NCBI GenBank assembly: GCA_013001935.1
Contig: JABDKZ010000014.1
Span: 1-7,909 of the forward strand
From: Maribacter sp.
GTDB taxonomy: Bacteria > Bacteroidota > Bacteroidia > Flavobacteriales > Flavobacteriaceae
DNA length: 7,909 bases
Direction: 5' to 3'
A model generated the notes under the pieces. The model saw nothing but the letters and a program-made list of their open reading frames with translations. It did no database searches and was not told the origin of the DNA. Both the position numbers and the translations under genes were made by a program. Shown here one piece after another: positions 1-5,048 of the stretch; the stretch's first letter is position 1; each line of letters opens with the position of its first letter.

Positions 1-2178
1 GGAGGTAAATATGTCAAGAATGAATATTATGACAATGGTACTGCGCCTGAAAGATCGGTCGATGTAGAAATTGCCATTCGGTTAAAAGAAGAGAACAAGG
101 CCTTTAAGGTTGAAAAGTATGTGCATAGCTATCCCAATTGCTGGCGAACCGACAAGCCTATTCTGTATTATCCGCTTGATTCTTGGTTTATTAAAATATC
201 AGATGTTAAGGAACGGATGTTTGAGTTGAATCAGACCATTAATTGGAAACCGAAGGCTACGGGTGAAGGCAGGTTCGGCAACTGGTTGGCTAATGCGAAT
301 GACTGGAATCTTTCGCGTTCCAGGTATTGGGGGGTTCCATTGCCAATATGGCGTACCGAAGATGGCACAGAAGCACTTATTATTGGTTCGGTAGAGGAAC
401 TCAAGAATGAAATGGGAAAGGCTGTTAAAGCCGGGGTTTTAGCAGCGGATATTTTCGCCGACTTTGTCATTGGGGATATGAGTGAAGCGAATTATGATAA
501 AATTGATCTTCATAAGAATATCGTGGACCAAATTGTTTTGATTTCAAAATCAGGCAAACCCATGAGGCGCGAAAGCGATTTAATCGATGTTTGGTTTGAT
601 AGTGGTTCAATGCCTTATGCACAATGGCATTATCCGTTTGAAAATCAAAATTTGATAGACAATGGGGAGACCTTTCCGGCAGATTTTATTGCAGAAGGAG
701 TAGATCAAACCCGAGGCTGGTTTTATACCCTACATGCGATTGCTACAATGGTATTCGATTCAGTAGCATATAAGAATGTGGTGTCTAATGGTTTGATTTT
801 GGACAAGGATGGCAAGAAAATGTCAAAGCGCTTAGGAAACGCCGTTGATCCATTCAAGACCATGGACGATCACGGACCGGATGCCACACGTTGGTATATG
901 ATTTCAAACGCCAATCCTTGGGATAATCTCAAATTCGATATAGAAGGAATCGCAGAGGTAAAGCGCAAATTCTTCGGGACACTTTACAATACCTATTCGT
1001 TTTTTGCCTTATACGCAAATATCGATGAATTCTCCTATGCTGAAGATGAGATTGCGTTAGAAGAACGTCCAGAAATAGACCGATGGATACTATCGGAATT
1101 ACATACCTTAATTAAAAAGGTTGATGAAGCCTATGCGGATTATGAGCCAACAAAGGCTACACGCGCTATTTCAGATTATGTACAGGAAAATTTGAGTAAC
1201 TGGTACGTTCGTTTGTGCAGAAGACGTTTCTGGAAAGGTGATTATCAAAAAGATAAGATATCTGCTTATCAAACATTGTATACCTGTTTAATTACAGTGG
1301 CTAAACTCTCTGCTCCGGTAGCGCCATTCTTTATGGATCGTTTGTATAAGGATTTGACCAATACCACTTCCAAAGATAAGTTTGAAAGTGTGCATTTGTC
1401 CCATTTCCCGGAATATGATGCATCGCTCGTCAATGAGGCATTGGAAAGCAAGATGGCCAAAGCGCAGACCATTTCATCATTGGTACTCTCTATTCGCCAA
1501 AAGGAAAAAATAAAGGTCCGCCAGCCATTGCAAAAGATAATGATACCCGTATTAGACGATAAACAGAGGCATGAAATCGAAGCGGTCGCAGATTTAATAA
1601 AGTCAGAAGTCAACGTTAAGGAAATTGAACTCTTGGATGATGCATCAGGTATTTTGGTGAAACGTATTAAACCTAACTACAAGGTTTTAGGTCCAAAATT
1701 CGGGAAAGAAATGAAGCAAATTGCACAGGCTGTAGGTGCTTTAGGACAGGAAGATATCCAAAAAATTGAGCAAGAGGGCGAAATATCCTTAAATATTGAA
1801 AATAAAATCATTAAATTACAGTTACAAGATGTAGAGATAGCTTCTCAAGACATAGAAGGTTGGTTAGTAGCCAGTCAAGGAACACTGACCGTGGCCTTGG
1901 ATGTAACTATAAATGACAATCTAAGAAAAGAAGGTATTGCACGGGAACTTGTAAACAGAATTCAAAATATGAGAAAGGAATCTGGTTATGAAGTAACTGA
2001 TAAAATTGACATAAAAATCTTAAAAGATGGTCTTGTTGAAAATGCCGTTGAAAGTAATCTTGGGTATATCAAGGCAGAAACCCTAACAGCAGAACTAAAT
2101 TTTGAGGATAAATTGGAAAACGGCACAGCAATTGCCTTTGACGAGGTGAATACTAAATTGTTTATTGAAAAACACTAA
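1..2178 (+). CDS. ileS: Isoleucyl-tRNA synthetase, eukaryote-like type (5'-truncated by window edge)
   Basis: Cytoplasmic class I aminoacyl-tRNA synthetase that charges tRNA-Ile with isoleucine using ATP. The frame is open from base 1, so the start and the N-terminal HIGH motif lie outside; 725 residues are visible, while complete enzymes of this type have about 1,100. Seen here, numbered from the first codon: the end of the editing-domain region (NCWRTDKP, from 46), SRSRYWG (105-111), DVWFDSGSMPYAQ (about 196-208), GVDQTRGWFYTL (about 233-244) and the ATP-binding loop KMSKR (273-277, bases 817-831). An anticodon-binding region follows, and the C-terminus carries NLRKEGIARELVNRIQ (about 640-655). 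KMSKR instead of KMSKS, the DSGSMPYAQ segment, and the lack of a C-terminal cysteine zinc cluster point to the eukaryote-like (IleS2) branch, usual in Bacteroidetes and generally less sensitive to mupirocin. Identification is firm; the subtype rests on motifs recalled from human and bacterial enzymes. Confidence 0.97.
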   Translation, partial: GGKYVKNEYYDNGTAPERSVDVEIAIRLKEENKAFKVEKYVHSYPNCWRTDKPILYYPLDSWFIKISDVKERMFELNQTINWKPKATGEGRFGNWLANANDWNLSRSRYWGVPLPIWRTEDGTEALIIGSVEELKNEMGKAVKAGVLAADIFADFVIGDMSEANYDKIDLHKNIVDQIVLISKSGKPMRRESDLIDVWFDSGSMPYAQWHYPFENQNLIDNGETFPADFIAEGVDQTRGWFYTLHAIATMVFDSVAYKNVVSNGLILDKDGKKMSKRLGNAVDPFKTMDDHGPDATRWYMISNANPWDNLKFDIEGIAEVKRKFFGTLYNTYSFFALYANIDEFSYAEDEIALEERPEIDRWILSELHTLIKKVDEAYADYEPTKATRAISDYVQENLSNWYVRLCRRRFWKGDYQKDKISAYQTLYTCLITVAKLSAPVAPFFMDRLYKDLTNTTSKDKFESVHLSHFPEYDASLVNEALESKMAKAQTISSLVLSIRQKEKIKVRQPLQKIMIPVLDDKQRHEIEAVADLIKSEVNVKEIELLDDASGILVKRIKPNYKVLGPKFGKEMKQIAQAVGALGQEDIQKIEQEGEISLNIENKIIKLQLQDVEIASQDIEGWLVASQGTLTVALDVTINDNLRKEGIARELVNRIQNMRKESGYEVTDKIDIKILKDGLVENAVESNLGYIKAETLTAELNFEDKLENGTAIAFDEVNTKLFIEKH

Positions 2179-2182
2179 TATT

Positions 2183-2566
2183 ATGGCACAGGATTTAAAT
2201 GTAAGATATTCAGATAAGGATTTGGCAGAATTCAAATCTTTGATCGAAGATAAAATAGAAAAAGCAAATGGGCACTTGAATTTATTAAAGAGTTCTTATA
2301 TGAACGATGGCGATAATGGTACTGATGATACCTCGCCTACGTTCAAGGCTTTTGAGGAAGGCTCACAAACTATGAGTAAAGAAGCGAATACACAATTGGC
2401 GATTCGCCAAGAAAAATTTATTCGTGATTTAAAAAATGCCTTGTTGCGCATTGAGAATAAAACCTATGGCATTTGCCGTGTAACAGGTAAGCTGATCAAT
2501 AAGGAAAGACTAAAGCTGGTTCCTCATGCTACATTAAGCATCGAGGCAAAAAACATGCAGAAATAA
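2183..2566 (+). CDS. DksA/TraR-family regulator with degenerate zinc finger
   Basis: A 127-residue member of the DksA/TraR family, small proteins that bind the RNA polymerase secondary channel and, in proteobacteria, modulate transcription with ppGpp. The N-terminal half is charged and helical (coiled-coil type, about 10-40 and 62-92), separated by an acidic stretch NDGDNGTDD (41-49). The C-terminal finger region runs from TYGICRVTGKLI (94-105) to PHATLSIEAK (114-123). Against the C4 finger of E. coli DksA, only C98 remains; the other three ligand positions are T101, S119 and A122, so zinc binding is unlikely. This form is, as I recall, common in Flavobacteriia. I chose the ATG four bases after the ileS stop over the TTG at 2165, which would overlap ileS. 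The tight spacing suggests co-transcription with ileS, and a terminator follows directly. The family is clear; the target is not known. Confidence 0.92.
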   Translation: MAQDLNVRYSDKDLAEFKSLIEDKIEKANGHLNLLKSSYMNDGDNGTDDTSPTFKAFEEGSQTMSKEANTQLAIRQEKFIRDLKNALLRIENKTYGICRVTGKLINKERLKLVPHATLSIEAKNMQK

Positions 2567-2570
2567 AATA

Positions 2571-2593
2571 AACGCCCTTTGGGGCGTTTTTTT
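2571..2593 (+). terminator. Rho-independent terminator after the DksA-like gene
   Basis: AACGCCC (2571-2577) pairs perfectly with GGGCGTT (2582-2588) around a four-base TTTG loop, giving a 7-bp GC-rich stem, and the T-run spans 2587-2593. It starts four bases after the stop codon at 2564-2566. This is a textbook intrinsic terminator and probably ends the ileS/DksA-like transcript. It leaves only ten bases before the next start codon at 2604, so the downstream gene depends on read-through or on an initiation site very close to the stem. Confidence 0.9.
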
Positions 2594-2603
2594 ATGCTTA
2601 GTA

Positions 2604-3227
2604 ATGAAAAGAGGAATAATCGTTTTTATTTTACTGATCTTCTTTGGAATTTTGAACGCCCAAAAGGTGGTCAAAAAATCGGTCCTCAATCCCGATACTT
2701 CAGCTATTTTCATTGATGCCGAAGACTGCTTTAAAGTTGAGGTCACCACTACGCATTCTAAAGAGATTGTAGTCGAAGCCCTCATTGATGGGGAATATAA
2801 AAACGAGTTATTGCTTGCTATAAAGGAAGAGGACTCATCGTTACTTATAAGCCCAGATTTTCAACCTAGTTATATAAAACCAGGCGATAAGCTAAGCGCA
2901 CATAAAGTAGTTTCAATTTCATTACGTGTACAGCTGCCTGAAAACATGAAAGTCAGTCTTTTTGGTACCAATACCAATGTCTATTTTCATGGGCGATACA
3001 AAGATTTACAAGTTACCTTGGATGACGGTATTTGTTATTTTCAAGGCATTAAAGGCAAAGCCCATGCATTAACCCGCAGTGGGGATATTTATGTATATTC
3101 AAAAGGAGCAACCATTGAAACCAAAAACAGCTTTGGAAATACAGAGTTAGGGAATATACCCGGAGGAAAGGATTATTTTAATTTGGTCACCACGACTGGC
3201 AATATCTACCTAAAGAAAACCGAATAA
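2604..3227 (+). CDS. Exported beta-rich protein of unknown function, DUF4097-like repeats
   Basis: A 207-residue protein I cannot assign to a function. It begins with a clear signal peptide: basic KR at 2-3, hydrophobic core about 4-17 and a likely signal peptidase I cleavage after NAQ (residue 20). There is no lipobox cysteine, so a soluble periplasmic or secreted protein is expected. The mature part is mostly alternating hydrophobic/polar beta strands. The C-terminal third repeats a pattern, TRSGDIYVY (157-165), a NSFGNTELG turn (175-183) and TTTGNIYLK (196-204), like the T-x-SG-D/N-I strands of DUF4097/DUF2807 'putative adhesin' beta-helix domains. That match is by eye and moderate. Two cysteines (C42, C144) are present in the mature part. 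ATG at 2604 is the start because it alone gives the complete signal peptide. It sits between a terminator and lspA, 33 bases upstream of the latter. Confidence 0.85.
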   Translation: MKRGIIVFILLIFFGILNAQKVVKKSVLNPDTSAIFIDAEDCFKVEVTTTHSKEIVVEALIDGEYKNELLLAIKEEDSSLLISPDFQPSYIKPGDKLSAHKVVSISLRVQLPENMKVSLFGTNTNVYFHGRYKDLQVTLDDGICYFQGIKGKAHALTRSGDIYVYSKGATIETKNSFGNTELGNIPGGKDYFNLVTTTGNIYLKKTE

Positions 3228-3233
3228 TATACC

Positions 3234-3241
3234 TATTTTTG
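3234..3241 (+). promoter_or_regulatory. Possible -7 element upstream of lspA (weak)
   Basis: TATTTTTG matches the Bacteroidetes -7 consensus TAnnTTTG exactly and lies 19 bases before the lspA ATG, in the 33-base gap after the exported-protein gene. No TTG -33 element is visible at the expected distance upstream, and in AT-rich DNA such an octamer occurs often by chance. It could allow lspA to be transcribed with a very short leader, independently of the upstream genes. Confidence 0.22.
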
Positions 3242-3260
3242 GCCATCAATATATTAGCGA

Positions 3261-3914
3261 ATGAGTATTAAAAAATCTTTATTGATTATTGTCTTGGTGT
3301 TAATCGTTGATCAGGTCAGTAAAATATACATTAAAACAAATTTTGCGCTTGGTGACTCTTATGAGGTTTTCGAATGGTTTAGGATTCATTTTATAGAGAA
3401 TTCCGGTGCGGCTTGGGGTGCTAAATTAAACGACTTCCTACCCATATCCGAAGATACGGCCAAATTAATATTGACGGTATTTCGTTTATTTGCCGTCGCA
3501 GGCATTGGCTATTGGCTTTTTGATAGTATAAAGAAGCAAAGTTCAAAAACATTGGTTCTTGCCGTATCACTTATTTTTGCTGGGGCCTTGGGCAATATTA
3601 TAGATTCTGTCTTTTATGGGGTTCTGTTCAATGACAGTGTAGGTCAGGTTGCGACCCTTTTTTCAGAAGAACCTTATAGCAGCTTATTTTTTGGTAAGGT
3701 GGTAGACATGCTCTATTTTCCGATGATAGATAGTACTTGGCCAGCTTGGGTACCTATTGTTGGTGGAAATAACTTTAGCTTTTTCGACCCTGTTTTCAAT
3801 GTGGCAGACACGGCTATAAGTACTGGTGTTGGTATTCTTTTGGTTTTCAATAAAAAAGCTTTTGGAAATAAAAAAACAGAGGAGCTTGTGCAAGAAGAAA
3901 ATCAGGATTCTTAA
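3261..3914 (+). CDS. lspA: Lipoprotein signal peptidase (signal peptidase II)
   Basis: Inner-membrane aspartic peptidase that removes signal peptides from diacylglyceryl-modified prolipoproteins, the step after Lgt. The protein has 217 residues against about 160-170 in proteobacteria. Visible motifs, in order: VDQVSK (16-21) at the end of the first membrane helix, ENSGAAWG (46-53), GALGNIIDS (108-116), VVDM with predicted catalytic D149, and FNVADTAI with predicted catalytic D183 (179-186). Four hydrophobic helices fall at about 5-20, 70-90, 98-115 and 180-196. Compared with the Pseudomonas enzyme there are extra residues between GNIID and the first catalytic Asp and again between the two Asp residues, and the Arg that usually follows GNxxD is Ser116. 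As I recall, long LspA proteins of this kind are normal in Bacteroidetes. The stop overlaps that of the convergent folate gene by four bases. Confidence 0.96.
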   Translation: MSIKKSLLIIVLVLIVDQVSKIYIKTNFALGDSYEVFEWFRIHFIENSGAAWGAKLNDFLPISEDTAKLILTVFRLFAVAGIGYWLFDSIKKQSSKTLVLAVSLIFAGALGNIIDSVFYGVLFNDSVGQVATLFSEEPYSSLFFGKVVDMLYFPMIDSTWPAWVPIVGGNNFSFFDPVFNVADTAISTGVGILLVFNKKAFGNKKTEELVQEENQDS

Positions 3915-4468
3915 AACGTATAAATCTTTTTTGGTGTTATGCAATAATCCAATCGGATATCGTTTTCAGACACATCTTCAATAGTTTCTTCAGCCTCAAA
4001 CAGTGACAATCCTACCTTAACTACATCGGGTTTACATTGCTTTAGAAATCGGTCATAGTAGCCTTTACCATAACCCACCCGATTGCCTTTTTCATCATAG
4101 GCCAAGAGCGGTACAAATACAACCTCGATTTTACTGGATTTCACCGAAATGCCATCAACGGGCTCAGGAACATGCCATTGGTTTGTTTGGAGCGTCGTAG
4201 CATCTGTAAGTAAAAAGTGAATTAAATCGTCACCTTTCATTTTTGGGATGATTACATGCTTGTCTCGCCCCTGAAGAATGGTCAATAAGAAAGAAGTGTC
4301 AATTTCTTTTTTAGTTGATATGGGCAAAAATATATGGTAATAGTCAAAATCCCAGATAGGAAGTTCCAATGACCTATTGGCTATTTGTAGGCTGTATTCA
4401 GAAATATTTTGAGCGGAAAGTTTTTTCCTGAGTTTGGTGTAAAACAATCGTAAATCTACTTTCAACAT
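3911..4468 (-). CDS. 5-formyltetrahydrofolate cyclo-ligase
   Basis: Cytoplasmic enzyme (methenyltetrahydrofolate synthetase; ygfA/fau/MTHFS family) that converts 5-formyl-THF to 5,10-methenyl-THF with ATP, returning stored folate to one-carbon metabolism. The 185-residue length matches the family (about 180-200). Diagnostic is the VFVPLLAYDEKGNR stretch (117-130) running into the nucleotide/folate-site motif GYGKGYYDRFL (132-142). The basic N-terminus LRKKL (13-17), the VIIPKM segment (72-77) and the PEP motif (101-103) also fit. The ATG at 4468 gives the usual MLK-x-x-LR N-terminus. It is convergent with lspA, ending in the same TTAA, and divergent from uvrC, so its promoter must lie in the 580-base region to its right on the map. 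I found no good TTG/TAnnTTTG pair for it. Confidence 0.95.
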   Translation of the reverse strand: MLKVDLRLFYTKLRKKLSAQNISEYSLQIANRSLELPIWDFDYYHIFLPISTKKEIDTSFLLTILQGRDKHVIIPKMKGDDLIHFLLTDATTLQTNQWHVPEPVDGISVKSSKIEVVFVPLLAYDEKGNRVGYGKGYYDRFLKQCKPDVVKVGLSLFEAEETIEDVSENDIRLDYCITPKKIYTF

Positions 4469-4657
4469 ACAGGTGTATTGAAAATTTACGACAAGTTATG
4501 AAAAGCGGGCATTATTCTTTTGCGGCTACTGCAAAATATATTTTGAAAAACAACATTAATATTAGGTAGGTGCCGAGAGTTATAATATAATTGTCCATGG
4601 GGAATAAATGTTTCTTTAGATTTCGATTGGTTAAATGTAAAAAAAAAATCCATTAAG

Positions 4658-4690
4658 TGCACATTTTTATCGATGAAATGCACATTTTTA
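4658..4690. repeat. Two 12-bp direct repeats, 21-bp period (candidate operator)
   Basis: TGCACATTTTTA occurs exactly at 4658-4669 and 4679-4690. The similarity extends outward as AAR before and W after each copy. The start-to-start distance of 21 bp is two turns of B-DNA, so both copies face the same side of the helix, as expected for a site bound by two protein subunits or dimers. It lies 190 bp before the folate gene start and about 360 bp before uvrC. The repeat is directly seen; the operator role is inferred and no factor is recognised. Confidence 0.55.
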
Positions 4691-4851
4691 ATAAAAAATT
4701 AGCATGTTGATAAAGATTAAGAGGAAGGGTAAATTCTTTAAACAGGAATTTAACTAGCACGTAGACAATGACTTAATAATAAAAAAGGGCCATTAAAGCT
4801 GCTGCGGCAACTGTTTAGATAAATATAATGAAAATCGAGTAATGATCAGGT

Positions 4852-4859
4852 TATTTTTG
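4852..4859 (+). promoter_or_regulatory. Possible -7 element in the uvrC leader (weak)
   Basis: TATTTTTG fits the Bacteroidetes TAnnTTTG -7 consensus on the uvrC strand and is followed by A-rich, possibly curved DNA. No TTG -33 element is found 17-23 bases upstream. If used, it would give uvrC a 5' leader of about 180 bases. Confidence 0.2.
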
Positions 4860-4870
4860 AAAATGTATAG

Positions 4871-4890
4871 AAAAATTAACAAAAATTAAG
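4871..4890 (+). repeat. Tandem AAAAATTAAS decamer, phased A-tracts
   Basis: Two copies of AAAAATTAA followed by C or G lie directly adjacent at 4871-4880 and 4881-4890. The 10-bp period puts the A-tracts in helical phase, and T- and A-tracts at 4854-4863 extend the series. Such phasing is known to bend DNA. It lies within the divergent region upstream of uvrC. It may equally be low-complexity AT-rich sequence. Confidence 0.5.
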
Positions 4891-4985
4891 AATTCCATAA
4901 ATAAAGGTCCGTATGGTATTATATTGTTATTAGCTGCTTTGATAGGTTAATGAAGAAGGCAAGTTAAAAAAACAGATAAGTACAC

Positions 4986-4997
4986 TTGATTAATCAA
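4986..4997. repeat. 12-bp perfect palindrome upstream of uvrC
   Basis: TTGATTAATCAA is a perfect inverted repeat centred between 4991 and 4992, 51 bases before the uvrC ATG. Its TTG (4986-4988) is followed after 17 bases by TAATTTAA (5006-5013), a partial match to TAnnTTTG, so the palindrome could overlap a -33 element and act as an operator. A few palindromes of this length are expected by chance in AT-rich DNA of this size, so the functional reading is tentative. Confidence 0.35.
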
Positions 4998-5048
4998 AAA
5001 CATAGTAATTTAACAGAGCACATTTATAATACAATAGTAGAGAACCTA

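Larger units (their letters stand above)
4469..5048. other. Divergent non-coding region between folate gene and uvrC
   Basis: No supportable gene lies in these 580 bases: all frames carry frequent stops, and the longest minus-strand frame (4486-4683) looks like chance. The region is more AT-rich than the flanking genes. It contains a 12-bp direct repeat at 21-bp period (4658-4690), a TAnnTTTG-like octamer (4852-4859), two adjacent AAAAATTAAS decamers (4871-4890) and a 12-bp palindrome near uvrC (4986-4997). It must contain the promoters for both flanking genes and is long enough to hold a small RNA or a long 5' leader. I recognised no riboswitch, tRNA or terminator in it. Confidence 0.7.

Noticed and set aside
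1269..1613. Minus-strand 114-codon frame inside ileS
   Set aside because: Fully antisense to a clearly conserved synthetase region, with no family resemblance; a shadow frame. The same holds for the minus frames inside uvrC, lspA, the exported-protein gene and the patatin gene.
2165..2182. TTG start extending the DksA-like protein by six residues
   Set aside because: It would overlap the ileS 3' end; the ATG at 2183 gives a normal N-terminus and a four-base gap.
4486..4683. Minus-strand 65-codon frame in the divergent region
   Set aside because: No recognisable domain, signal peptide or ribosome binding site; its start overlaps the direct repeat and the composition looks like chance AT-rich coding.
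4657..4683. Imperfect hairpin formed across the two direct-repeat copies (GTG and CATTT with AAATG and CAC)
   Set aside because: It needs a two-base bulge and a nine-base loop and is AT-rich; it is probably a by-product of the direct repeat and its spacer, not an RNA structure or terminator.
4796..4815. Short GC-rich patch (AGCTGCTGCGGCAAC) in the AT-rich divergent region
   Set aside because: Checked for a stem or terminator; only a 3-bp stem with a workable loop is possible and no T-run follows on either strand.
5025..5030. TATAAT matching the sigma-70 -10 consensus upstream of uvrC
   Set aside because: Bacteroidetes primary sigma factor uses TAnnTTTG rather than TATAAT, and there is no TTGACA-like element at the right distance; a chance hit in AT-rich DNA.
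4986..5048. TTG start extending UvrC by 21 residues
   Set aside because: The extra residues are not part of the usual UvrC N-terminus, and the TTG lies in a palindrome likely to be non-coding.
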